A stretch of DNA of 64,000 bases from Candidatus Chlorohelix allophototropha (GTDB lineage: Bacteria; Chloroflexota; Chloroflexia; Chloroheliales; Chloroheliaceae), in contig NZ_CP128399.1 in the NCBI RefSeq assembly GCF_030389965.1, positions 1,240,001 to 1,304,000 of the forward strand, written 5' to 3'. A program made the translations under genes and the position numbers. Below are positions 43,846 through 52,153 of this stretch, in pieces. Below the pieces are notes generated by a model. The model did no database searches. It had not been told where the DNA came from and saw only the letters and a list, made by a program, of their open reading frames with translations. Within the stretch, counting starts at the first letter, position 1, and each line of letters opens with the position of its first letter.

Positions 43846-44829
43846 ATGAGAATAATGGCAATTACAATTGAAAATATCGTTACCGCAGAAGATGATTTTG
43901 CTTTAAGCGCAGAGCTTTTACCAACTGCACCTTTCGACTTCCACGCTTCGTTAAACTCGTTGAAGGAGAGCGGCGCAACCGACCAGACCGAAACTCTGGC
44001 GGAAGATTTAAGCTGGCTAGAACGACCTCTGATGCTGGATAATCGCCCCTTCTTGGTACGCCTTGCCAACGCCGGCAGCCTAGAACAGCCGCGCCTGAGC
44101 CTGAGATTACGCGCCGATGAAGATGCAGATTCGCTGCCCACTCCGGCGCAGCTAGAAAAAGCCGCGCAATGGGCAGACCGCCGCTTTTATCTGAACGTGA
44201 ATCTGGAAGAAATACGCACTGTCCTCAGCGTGAACGAGTACGGCGAAAACCTATGCGCCCGCTTTTTCCCGGCGCGACCTACCGGCTTGGGGGGCGCGTG
44301 GGAAGGCTTGTTGCGTACCGTGATTGCCAACCAAATTTATCCCGGTTTGGCAAAACGCTTGCAAGAAACCTTCCTCACTTTCTACGGTTCAAAGGCGCGT
44401 TTCGGCGACAAAGAGTATCGGCTGTTTCCCACGCCTGAAAAGTTGGCGGAGGTGTCGCCCGATGAGTTACAGAGCATGCGCTTCAGTCGCCAGAAAGCTG
44501 GATATTTGCCCGGCATCGCCCAAATGGTTGTATCCGAACCGGAGAAATTCGATTTCGAGCGTTTGCGCCACTTGCCCGGTCACGAAGCGGTGGCGATTCT
44601 GGACGAGTTGCCGGGCGTGGGCAAGTGGACGGCGCACTATGTAGCAATGCGCGGGTTGTGCCACCCGGACGTATTCATCGACGAGAAGGGCTTACGCAAG
44701 ACGCTTGCTTCCGGCTACGACCGCCGCGCCGATTTATCCGATGAGGAGTTCGAGTCGCTTACCGCAGTATTTGCACCCTATCGCACCTTTGCTTGTTATT
44801 ATTCCTATATGCGGATGTATAACGTATGA
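43846..44829 (+). CDS. DNA-3-methyladenine glycosylase, AlkA-type HhH-GPD protein
   Basis: 327 residues. An N-terminal domain with strands (to about 130) is followed by the HhH-GPD fold: WEGLLRTVIANQIYPGLAKRL, FSRQKAGYLPGIAQMV, and the helix-hairpin-helix LPGVGKWTAHYVAMRG, then PDVFIDEKGLRK, which contains the catalytic Asp of AlkA-like enzymes. It excises alkylated bases such as 3-methyladenine. No iron-sulfur Cys cluster, so it is not a MutY/Nth type. Start ATG 43846 (ATG 43855 possible). Its stop overlaps the next gene (ATGA), so the two are translated as a pair. Confidence 0.87.
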   Translation: MRIMAITIENIVTAEDDFALSAELLPTAPFDFHASLNSLKESGATDQTETLAEDLSWLERPLMLDNRPFLVRLANAGSLEQPRLSLRLRADEDADSLPTPAQLEKAAQWADRRFYLNVNLEEIRTVLSVNEYGENLCARFFPARPTGLGGAWEGLLRTVIANQIYPGLAKRLQETFLTFYGSKARFGDKEYRLFPTPEKLAEVSPDELQSMRFSRQKAGYLPGIAQMVVSEPEKFDFERLRHLPGHEAVAILDELPGVGKWTAHYVAMRGLCHPDVFIDEKGLRKTLASGYDRRADLSDEEFESLTAVFAPYRTFACYYSYMRMYNV

Positions 44830-45245
44830 GCCATGCCGAAATCGAGGAGATAGTCAATCGCGAGACTCGCGCATGGGATACGCAGGACGCAGAGCTTTTG
44901 ACCAGCATGTTCCATCCCGATATGGTGTGGGTTTGGCCTCCTCACGCTCAGGCGCATAACCCCATCGATTGGATGATAGAGTTCGGGCGGTTCGACCACG
45001 ACCGCTGGAAAGCATCATGGCAAGAGCTTTTCGACAGCCACCGCTTGGTACACAACCACCGTGTTATCAGGAAAATCACGCTCTCCCGCGAGGGGGATGG
45101 CGCATTCGCAGTGGTGGACATCGACACGCTATGGGAAGCGCAGGACGGTTCGCAAATGCATTGGCTTGGGCGCGTCTGCAAAGTTTACGCCAAAGTCGGC
45201 GCAGATTGGAAAATGACGATGCACACGGGCGTGCTGGAATATTAG
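44826..45245 (+). CDS. SnoaL/NTF2-like protein
   Basis: 139 residues with the DUF4440/SnoaL pattern: IVNRETRAWDTQDAELLTSMFHPDMVWVWPP at the N-terminus, LVHNHRVIRKITLSREGDGAFAVVDIDTLW in the middle and WLGRVCKVYAKVGADWKMTMHTGVL at the end. This cone-shaped fold holds small polar molecules; many members are non-enzymatic or steroid/polyketide acting. Four-base overlap with the glycosylase gene (ATGA, 44826). A link to alkylation repair is only from context. Confidence 0.78.
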   Translation: MSHAEIEEIVNRETRAWDTQDAELLTSMFHPDMVWVWPPHAQAHNPIDWMIEFGRFDHDRWKASWQELFDSHRLVHNHRVIRKITLSREGDGAFAVVDIDTLWEAQDGSQMHWLGRVCKVYAKVGADWKMTMHTGVLEY

Positions 45246-45363
45246 TCTGGTAGCTACAAATAGTTCTAGTGTTTAGAGTATTATTGCGTTATGTTAAGTT
45301 GGGTGGTAAAATTGGTGGATAGAAGTACAATAATACGAGTTCAAAAATAATTTATAGCACAGA

Positions 45364-45369
45364 TATAAT
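45364..45369 (+). promoter_or_regulatory. Candidate -10 box upstream of the DUF4268 gene
   Basis: Perfect TATAAT, 38 bases before the TTG start; a weak TTCAAA lies 18 bases further upstream. Confidence 0.4.
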
Positions 45370-45407
45370 GTAACTCAGAGCCTACTACATTAGGAGAAAC
45401 CATAAAG

Positions 45408-46382
45408 TTGAAAGCCGCTTCCACAAATATGTCTAATTCTGACAAAACAATTGCCAGCTTAGAAGTAGTGCCTATTCGACAGGCTTTCCCAAATGAAGCC
45501 CGCCATTTTACAACCTGGCTTGAAACTAATATCAATGCATTAAGTGATCGGATAAATATGACTCTCACCGTAATCGAACGCGAAAAAGCGGTGGGAAGTT
45601 TTAACGTGGATTTGCTGTGTGAAGATGATGAAGGTGACCGAGTTATTATCGAGAATCAGCTAGAGCGTTCCGACCATAGCCATTTAGGGCAACTTCTGAC
45701 CTATCTGGTTAACTTAGAAGCGAAAACGGCTGTTTGGATAATGACCGAACCACGTCCTGAGCATCAGAAGGTGATTAACTGGTTAAATGAAAACACTCCA
45801 GCAGATACGGCTTTCTATTTGGTTAAGGCAGAGGCTATAAGAATAGCTGATTCTCCTTATGCACCGCTCTTTACCGTCATGGCTGGTCCAGATCGACAAG
45901 CCAAAGAGGTAGGAGATAAAAAGAAGGAATGGGCTGACCGCCAGTACGCCAACTTGGAGTTCTGGAAAAGCTTGCTAGAACGCAGCAAACAGAAAACGAA
46001 GTTGTTTACCGCTATTTCTCCTAGCCGGGAATATTGGCTTGGAATCGGAGCAGGCATCACTGGTCTGGCTTTCACCTATGTAATCTTGCGGGAGCAAGGA
46101 GGAGTAGAGCTTTACATTGACTCCACCAAAGACCAAGGCTTAAAAAACAAACAGATTTTCGACAGGTTATTTGAGCAAAAGGTCGAAATTGAGCAAGAAT
46201 TCGGCGACACAATCGATTGGGAAAGGCTCGAAGGGAAACGTGCCTGTCGAATTCGCAAACGTTATGATATCGGCGGTTTAGCCGATCCAGACTCCTGGTC
46301 GACCCTACAAGATCAAATGATTGAAACAATGATAAAATTTGAGCGCATTTTCCGCCCCCGCCTAAACAATATAAATGTGTAA
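45408..46382 (+). CDS. PD-(D/E)XK nuclease-like protein with DUF4268 C-terminus
   Basis: 324 residues. The N-terminal half has the restriction-endonuclease-like core: FNVDLLCEDDEGDRVIIENQ (Asp, then E-x-Q) with LERSDHSHLGQLLTYLVNLEAKTAVWI, usual for nuclease-fold proteins of unknown target. The C-terminal half, WADRQYANLEFWKSLLERSK to ERIFRPRL, is DUF4268. Proteins of this kind occur alone or beside defence and recombination genes. No methyltransferase or helicase adjoins it here. Start TTG 45408 after TAGGAGA with 11-base spacing; ATG 45429 is an alternative. Confidence 0.8.
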   Translation: MKAASTNMSNSDKTIASLEVVPIRQAFPNEARHFTTWLETNINALSDRINMTLTVIEREKAVGSFNVDLLCEDDEGDRVIIENQLERSDHSHLGQLLTYLVNLEAKTAVWIMTEPRPEHQKVINWLNENTPADTAFYLVKAEAIRIADSPYAPLFTVMAGPDRQAKEVGDKKKEWADRQYANLEFWKSLLERSKQKTKLFTAISPSREYWLGIGAGITGLAFTYVILREQGGVELYIDSTKDQGLKNKQIFDRLFEQKVEIEQEFGDTIDWERLEGKRACRIRKRYDIGGLADPDSWSTLQDQMIETMIKFERIFRPRLNNINV

Positions 46383-46463
46383 TAACTTAACTACCTTCCC
46401 TGTTACAACCATTCTGGTGCAACCTGATTGATTCTAGCTTTCCAAAGCGTTGGAGTAGGGAAA

Positions 46464-46895
46464 TTAGCTCAAAAGCTGTGCCAGATGCCCTTTCATATGG
46501 GTAAGATACTCTGAAAAGAGGGTTTGCACCGTTATGGGTACGCCCTCCCCGATATAACACAGTTTGGAGAGCGCGTCTTGCGGTATGTAGCGCACAAGGT
46601 GCAGCAAGTGGCGATTACAACTCTCCCACAATAGCACCAGTTCTTCCCAGTTTTCCGCCTGATAGTGCTGCACCGCTACCCACTCTTCCTGCCGATAACC
46701 CGGAAAGCGCAACTCCGCTTCCAACTGCACCCGCACAAAACGCTGGTGGTTATTGGTAGCCGAATCAATCAAATGACCTAGCAGTTGCTTCTTCGACCAC
46801 TCGCCCGGCGCGGCTACTTGCGCCCCCACTATCGCTCGCAATTGTCCCGACACACGCTCTATTATTTCTTTTAGTTCTGCCAGCAAAGTATCCAT
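46464..46895 (-). CDS. DinB-family protein
   Basis: 143 residues. A four-helix bundle with the three metal-binding His of the family: HLIDSATNNHQRF and, near the C-terminus, YLTHMKGHLAQLL. DinB proteins include bacillithiol/mycothiol-dependent S-transferases, but many have no known reaction. It stands alone on the minus strand between the DUF4268 gene and a 276-base gap. Start ATG 46895. Confidence 0.88.
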   Translation of the reverse strand: MDTLLAELKEIIERVSGQLRAIVGAQVAAPGEWSKKQLLGHLIDSATNNHQRFVRVQLEAELRFPGYRQEEWVAVQHYQAENWEELVLLWESCNRHLLHLVRYIPQDALSKLCYIGEGVPITVQTLFSEYLTHMKGHLAQLLS

Positions 46896-47171
46896 AATTT
46901 GCCTTTTTATCTTTTGATATTGTAATAAGCATATTTTAATGTTATAAATATAATTATAGCCTACACAAATTCAACGCTTCTCTTTTGTACTAGCATATAG
47001 AACCCCCCACCAATAGATTGCAGCAGAGAAAAAGCACAAAAGACAGTTGCACTCCAGTTAGCCACCTTTACCCTAAATATGAAAGTTCACTACAAGAAGT
47101 TTCTTACCAAAGGTGCGGTAATCAATCTTTAACACCGAACCGGGTGGTTAATCCCGGCAAAGGAAAAGTCA
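46896..47171. other. Intergenic gap with AT-rich part and a hairpin
   Basis: No gene seen. CCGGG-(8)-CCCGG pairs at about 47139-47156, just before the next gene's AAAGGA site; too short to call a riboswitch. Confidence 0.3.
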
Positions 47172-47426
47172 ATGGAAGATAAACTAGAACTCCTGCTTGG
47201 AGAAAGAATTTATGAGGAACTTACCCGCCCCGAAGAGTTACAACCCTTCGAGTACAACGGATTGCATATCTCCGTTGCGGATTTGCAAGGGCTTCAAGCC
47301 GAAATTGACGAGGATCTGAATCCGCTTGGCGATGTAAATTGGATGACGAAAAAGGAAATCAAGTCTATACACTGTCAATTATTAGCAAAAAGAATTATTG
47401 ACATGGGAGTCCCAAAAGCCTTATAA
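47172..47426 (+). CDS. Small acidic protein, unknown
   Basis: 84 residues, MEDKLELLLGERIYEELTRP to IDMGVPKAL. Acidic, predicted helical, without cysteine-based motif; LLAKRIIDMGV at the end is helix-like. No family recognised. AAAGGA lies 7 bases before ATG 47172, so translation looks genuine. It converges on the acetyl-CoA synthetase gene and the terminator at 47468 lies just beyond it. Confidence 0.6.
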   Translation: MEDKLELLLGERIYEELTRPEELQPFEYNGLHISVADLQGLQAEIDEDLNPLGDVNWMTKKEIKSIHCQLLAKRIIDMGVPKAL

Positions 47427-47461
47427 ATAAACCCCATATTACCATCAGATAGACAGTGGAA

Positions 47462-47501
47462 AACAAAAAAAGGGCGGGGGTACAATATCCCTCGCCCTTT
47501 T
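47462..47501 (-). terminator. Terminator of the acetyl-CoA synthetase gene
   Basis: 13-bp stem with one G-T pair (47468-47480 with 47489-47501), 8-base loop, followed on the minus strand by seven T. Confidence 0.88.
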
Positions 47502-47515
47502 CGATTCTTCGAGAA

Positions 47516-49456
47516 TTAGTTATCCAAAGTGCTGGTGTCGCCGATTGGCTCGCCCAGTTCCTTGGCACGGATTACACGGCGCATAATCTTGCCAGAACGG
47601 GTCTTGGGCAGCGAAGGCACGAATTCGAGTTCGTCCGGCACTGCTACGGGACCTACGTTGCTGCGAACGTGCAACTTCAGTTCCTTCTCCATTTCGGGGC
47701 TGGCTTCGTAACCGTTCTTCAGAATTACGAACACTTTGACATGCTCGCCCTTCATCGGGTCTGGCTTGCCGATTGCCGCTGCTTCCGCAACCGCTGGGTG
47801 ACTTACCAAGCTAGACTCGATTTCCATCGAGCCAAGGCGGTGACCGCTAACCTTGATTACGTCATCCACACGACCCTGAATCCAGAAATAGCCATCATTG
47901 TCACGATGCACCGCATCACCTGCGAAATAAACATCGGCGATGGTATTCCAGTAGGTTTCGTAGCGTGCCGCATCACGGAAAATGGTGCGCATCTGGCTGG
48001 GCCACGGGTGGCGAATAACCAAGAAGCCGCCCTTTTCGTGACCAACCGAGCTACCGTCCTTATCCACCACGTCCGCCTCGATGGTGGGGAAGGGCCACGT
48101 AGCGCTGCCGGGTTTCAGAGGCAGGGTCACATTGGGGGTAATCATGTGCGCGCCGGTTTCAGTCTGCCACCAAGTATCCATAATCGGCAGTTCGTGTCGC
48201 CCGATTACATCGCGATACCACATCCATGCTTCGGGGTTGATAGGCTCACCCACCGAACCGAGCAAGCGCAAGCTGCTGAGGTCGTGCTTTTGTGGCCATT
48301 CTTCGCCAAAGCGCATCAAGCTACGAATCGCGGTAGGAGCGGTGTAGAAGATGGATACTTTGTACTTGGCGCATACTTCCCAGAAACGATCCGGGTTAGG
48401 ATAGGTGGGAATACCTTCGAAATAGACGCTAGTCGCGCCGGTCATGAGCGGCCCGTACAGCAAGTAGCTGTGACCGGTTACCCAGCCCGCATCGGCAGTA
48501 CACCAGAACACATCTTCCGGCTTGATGTCGAAGGTGAATTTCATGGTAGCGTAAACGCCCACCGCATAACCGCCATGTACGTGTACTACGCCCTTTGGCT
48601 TGCCGGTGCTACCGCTGGTGTAGAGGATGTACAGCATATCTTCGCTGTCCATCTCTTCGCAGGGTACAACCACATCTTCGGGAATGTCGGCAACAAGGTC
48701 GTGCCACCAGATGTCGCGCCCTTCCTTCATAGGAACTTCGGTGCCTAAGCGTTGGTACACCACCACATGCTCAAGGGTAGGCACTTCAGCAGCCGCTTCA
48801 TCGGCGGTCTTCTTGAGATCAACCAACTTGCCGCCGCGATAGTTACCATCGGCAGTAATAATGATTTTAGCTTCGGCATCCACGCAGCGATCGCGCAACG
48901 CGTGAGCAGCAAAACCGGCGAATACCACCGAGTGAACCGCACCCAAACGCGCTACTGCCAGCAAAGCTACCGCTTGTTCCGGCACGGCGGGAAGGTAGAT
49001 ACCAACCCGGTCGCCCTTCTTAACGCCCAATTTCTGGAGACCGGCAGCAAAACGATTCACCTGCTGGTACAGGTCTTTGTAGGTAATAGTGCGGGTATCG
49101 CCGTTATCGCCTTCCCAGTAATAGGCAACCTTATTTTCTACCGGGGTTCCCATATGGCGGTCAAGGCAGTTATAAACAATATTAAACTTGCCTTCGGTAA
49201 ACCAGCGGAAGAAGGGTTTCTGAGTCCATTCAAAGGTGTTTTCCCACTTCTTGAACCAATGAAGCTCATTCGCCATATCATCCCAGAATTCGAAACGGTT
49301 TTCAACAGACCATTTGTGGAACTCGTGGAAATCAGTATAGCCTTTGGAGTGCATATACGCCGTAATATTGGCGTTGTCCACCACTTCCTGAGAAGGGGTA
49401 AAGACACGCAATTCATTTAAAACATGATCAGTAGCCTCGGATTTGAGGTCGCTCAT
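47516..49456 (-). CDS. acsA: AMP-forming acetyl-CoA synthetase
   Basis: 646 residues, normal length. The adenylation motif YTSGSTGKPKGVVHVHGGY, WCTADAGWVTGHSYLLYGPL, TWWQTETGAHMITP and the C-terminal LPKTRSGKIMRRVIRA with the acetylation-regulated Lys are all present. It activates acetate to acetyl-CoA through acetyl-AMP in the cytosol. ATG 49456 has AAGGAGG nine bases upstream. It has its own promoter, a leader of about 200 bases and its own terminator. Confidence 0.96.
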   Translation of the reverse strand: MSDLKSEATDHVLNELRVFTPSQEVVDNANITAYMHSKGYTDFHEFHKWSVENRFEFWDDMANELHWFKKWENTFEWTQKPFFRWFTEGKFNIVYNCLDRHMGTPVENKVAYYWEGDNGDTRTITYKDLYQQVNRFAAGLQKLGVKKGDRVGIYLPAVPEQAVALLAVARLGAVHSVVFAGFAAHALRDRCVDAEAKIIITADGNYRGGKLVDLKKTADEAAAEVPTLEHVVVYQRLGTEVPMKEGRDIWWHDLVADIPEDVVVPCEEMDSEDMLYILYTSGSTGKPKGVVHVHGGYAVGVYATMKFTFDIKPEDVFWCTADAGWVTGHSYLLYGPLMTGATSVYFEGIPTYPNPDRFWEVCAKYKVSIFYTAPTAIRSLMRFGEEWPQKHDLSSLRLLGSVGEPINPEAWMWYRDVIGRHELPIMDTWWQTETGAHMITPNVTLPLKPGSATWPFPTIEADVVDKDGSSVGHEKGGFLVIRHPWPSQMRTIFRDAARYETYWNTIADVYFAGDAVHRDNDGYFWIQGRVDDVIKVSGHRLGSMEIESSLVSHPAVAEAAAIGKPDPMKGEHVKVFVILKNGYEASPEMEKELKLHVRSNVGPVAVPDELEFVPSLPKTRSGKIMRRVIRAKELGEPIGDTSTLDN

Positions 49457-49659
49457 CCGGTAAATCCTCCTTAATTAAGTGGCTTGCGCCCGCGCTGCTG
49501 CCTTCGCCAAAAACAACGTTGTTCGTGTCTCCATTTGTAATCCCGTAGCTAATACATGGATACGCATAGTGAGAAAAATTCCTTATGTATTAAAGCCAAT
49601 CGCGGGTTGGCATCAGGACATGGTAAAGCAGGCGAATAGATACAACACATCTACCCACT
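49457..49659 (-). promoter_or_regulatory. Long leader (5' UTR) of acsA
   Basis: About 200 bases between the promoter at 49660 and the start codon. It contains an 8-bp inverted repeat TAATACAT / ATGTATTA near 49552-49594. No known riboswitch recognised. Confidence 0.45.
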
Positions 49660-49688
49660 ATTATAGTTAATGAGAGGAAGACGGTCAA
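49660..49688 (-). promoter_or_regulatory. Sigma-70-type promoter of acsA
   Basis: On the minus strand TTGACC (49683-49688), exactly 17 bases, TATAAT (49660-49665). The strongest promoter match in the window. Confidence 0.75.
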
Positions 49689-50203
49689 TTGCTAAAATGC
49701 TCACTAATCAGCTTCTTAAGTACCTGTTTCGACATCTCACAGATTTGTGCAACTTTTCACATACGCGAAGAGGTGATTCTCAGATTAGCGCCTCATGATT
49801 ATGTCAAGTTATGATGCTGTTCAAATACTAAGGAGAATACTATTCGTCACCTTCTATTACCTATCTTCAAAAAGAGAAGAGCATGTGTTTACTCTCTAAT
49901 TTTCTCCGAGAAGGTCGGTTCATTACCCTCTGAGCATATCTAGCATTTTGAGACTTGCTAATTTTGAGGCTTACTAATAGTATAATTACACCTGTGGAAT
50001 TAAAAGCTTTTTTATTCCGACTGAGAAAAGGTTATCACTTATTTCGGGTTTACGCCGTTTTCTATTGTGGTCGGGAGCTTTCTCCTTTTTCCCTTTAATT
50101 CTGATTGACTTTGAACATTTTATCCTTGGACGTAATAATTATCGTAAGCTTGTTGTATTATAATTGCACTGAAAAGAACAGTAGATCATAAGAAACGGAT
50201 AAC
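49689..50203. other. Non-coding region upstream of the response regulator
   Basis: About 500 bases with no supported gene. It is AT-rich and holds perfect TATAAT boxes at 49981-49986 and 50159-50164 on the plus strand, the second 40 bases before the regulator's ATG. No -35 box is convincing. Confidence 0.4.
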
Positions 50204-50908
50204 ATGGCAAAACAAGCTGAAGACATGATACAAGTGCTGATAGTTGATGATCGCGCAGATGTGCGTGAAGGAATACGTAGTATTCTTGCGATTGAATCAA
50301 CTATTGAGGTAGTAGGTGAGGCAACGAGCGGTAAAGAAGGAGTCGAACTCGCTCGAAAGTTACGCCCGAATATTACTTTAATGGATATTGAAATGCCCGG
50401 TGAGTTTGATGGTTTGGTGGCAACTCGTTTGCTAAAAAAAGATTGCAGAGATTGCGATGTGTTGATGCTAACCTTTCACGATGGACAGGAATATCTGAAA
50501 CAGGCTTTGTTATGTGGCGCAAGCGGCTATATCCTGAAAGACTCCACTCGAACAGATTTAATACGTGCGGTTGTAACGATAGCTAACGGTGGGATGTTAA
50601 TTGACCCTGCAATGTTACGTTACTTAATACACGATATTGCGCAAACCGATGTTTTTTTTCAAAACGGTAGTAGCGCCACTCAGAGGAACGAAGAACTTGC
50701 CAAAAAGGCTGAACTCGCAAAGAATTTGACCCGCCGTGAGAAAGAAGTATTCGAACTACTTGGTGAAAGTTTGACCAATATAGACATCTCCACACGATTA
50801 ATGATCAGTCAGGCAACTGTAAAAAGCCACGTAAAATCAGTTCTTGATAAATTGGAGTTAAATGACCGGACGCAAGCGGCAGTATTAGCGGTACGTTTGG
50901 GGTTATAA
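50204..50908 (+). CDS. NarL/FixJ-type response regulator
   Basis: 234 residues. Receiver domain about 9-130 with acidic pair (VDDRAD), phosphorylation Asp61 in MDIEMPG, Thr in LTF and Lys in LKDS. LuxR-type helix-turn-helix from about 168: LTRREKEVFELLGESLTN and ISQATVKSHVKSVLDKLEL. DNA-binding transcription factor. No histidine kinase gene is adjacent, so its kinase is unknown. Confidence 0.93.
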   Translation: MAKQAEDMIQVLIVDDRADVREGIRSILAIESTIEVVGEATSGKEGVELARKLRPNITLMDIEMPGEFDGLVATRLLKKDCRDCDVLMLTFHDGQEYLKQALLCGASGYILKDSTRTDLIRAVVTIANGGMLIDPAMLRYLIHDIAQTDVFFQNGSSATQRNEELAKKAELAKNLTRREKEVFELLGESLTNIDISTRLMISQATVKSHVKSVLDKLELNDRTQAAVLAVRLGL

Positions 50909-51039
50909 TTCAATTAATTGGTTGGTTATACCAGCATTGTTGTTAATACTTGCAGAAAAAAGCAGTAATTTAAAACGTTTTATTACAGCCTTCAACTTAT
51001 TATTATTTATTGCTAAAACTTGGATCAGGAATAGAAAAT

Positions 51040-52089
51040 ATGAATCTCACTCGTAGTGGTTCACCTAGAGCTTTAGTAGTGGATGACGTTAGCCAAGCTG
51101 CCGAAACAGTTGCCTATATTCTTCATCTAAGCCGGGGCTTTAGTGTGAGAACTGTTTACGACCCATATGATGCCCTCAAGGTCGTAAAAGAAGAGAATTA
51201 TGATCTGGTAGTTATTGATTACCAAATGCCCGGTCTGGATGGAATTCAATTACTTAAACAACTTAAAAGTTCAGATGCCTCAACTACCTACATTATTATG
51301 ACCGGCAGGAACGATATGCGGGTTATAATGAATGCGCTTAAAGCAGGCGCACAGGGGTTTGTTGCCAAGCCGTTCACTCGGAACGAACTGCTGGAGTCGA
51401 TTGATCTAGCGATGGAAAAAACGCGCTTGCTACGTGAACATATCCATATGCGAGTTTATGCTCCCTTATTGCGTAGCGCAATTGGCGCACTTTTAAGCGC
51501 ATTGGAGTATGAACACGATGATACGGCAAATCACTCCAAACGGGTTGGCTATTACGCCGAAGAGATTTCAATTGATTTCGGAATGAGTCAGGAAGAACGA
51601 CATGTAACCCAACTAGGCGCATTATTCCATGACATTGGCAAAATCGGCGTACCCGATCATATCCTGTTGAAACCAGGTTTTCTGAGCGAGGAAGAACGCT
51701 TTATAATGCGTACCCATCCTGAGATTGGCTGGCGTATTATTAAAGATGTTGAAGGATTGAGCAAAGTAGCGGAAATCGTACGCGCTCACCATGAAAGATT
51801 TGACGGAAAGGGCTATCCCGATGGACTAGCTGGCGAACAGATACCGCTTGGGGCAAGAATAGCGGCTGTAGCAGATAGTTTTGAAGCAATTGTGTCACCA
51901 CGGGTTTATTCGCCGGGACGGTCGGTGGAAGAGGCGTTGGAAGAAGTACGCCGTTGTTCTGGCACCCAATTTGACCCGGATGCGGCAGAGGTTTTTCTCA
52001 AAAAAATGGAAAGTGGAAAAATCCTGTACAAACCCACTTATACACCTATAACTAACCTAGATTTTTGCGTCCAGCCTCAGCCTAAATAG
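51040..52089 (+). CDS. Response regulator with HD-GYP phosphodiesterase output
   Basis: 349 residues. Receiver domain about 8-125 with phosphorylation Asp60 (VIDYQMPGLDG), then the HD-GYP domain: HSKRVGYYAEEIS, HDIGK near 204, HHERFDGKGYP near 257. HD-GYP proteins break down cyclic di-GMP, so this may lower c-di-GMP in response to a kinase signal. ATG 51040 is preferred to TTG 51010 as AGGAATAG precedes it. The gap of about 130 bases to the LuxR regulator suggests co-transcription or a shared pathway. Confidence 0.92.
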   Translation: MNLTRSGSPRALVVDDVSQAAETVAYILHLSRGFSVRTVYDPYDALKVVKEENYDLVVIDYQMPGLDGIQLLKQLKSSDASTTYIIMTGRNDMRVIMNALKAGAQGFVAKPFTRNELLESIDLAMEKTRLLREHIHMRVYAPLLRSAIGALLSALEYEHDDTANHSKRVGYYAEEISIDFGMSQEERHVTQLGALFHDIGKIGVPDHILLKPGFLSEEERFIMRTHPEIGWRIIKDVEGLSKVAEIVRAHHERFDGKGYPDGLAGEQIPLGARIAAVADSFEAIVSPRVYSPGRSVEEALEEVRRCSGTQFDPDAAEVFLKKMESGKILYKPTYTPITNLDFCVQPQPK

Positions 52090-52153
52090 TCTAGACAGGT
52101 ATAGTTACTTCTGACACCTTAAAAGGACTGTAGGTGCTTCTCTCTTCCGAGAT

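Noticed and set aside
46896-47171. Possible riboswitch before the 84-residue gene
   Set aside because: Only a 5-bp hairpin is visible; no known aptamer core.
47456-48748. Plus-strand frame of 430 residues over acsA
   Set aside because: Antisense to a well conserved acetyl-CoA synthetase; product has no known features.
48752-49420. Plus-strand frame of 222 residues over acsA
   Set aside because: Antisense shadow of the same gene.
49479-49670. Plus-strand frame of 63 residues in the acsA leader
   Set aside because: Lies over the acsA promoter and leader with no ribosome-binding site.
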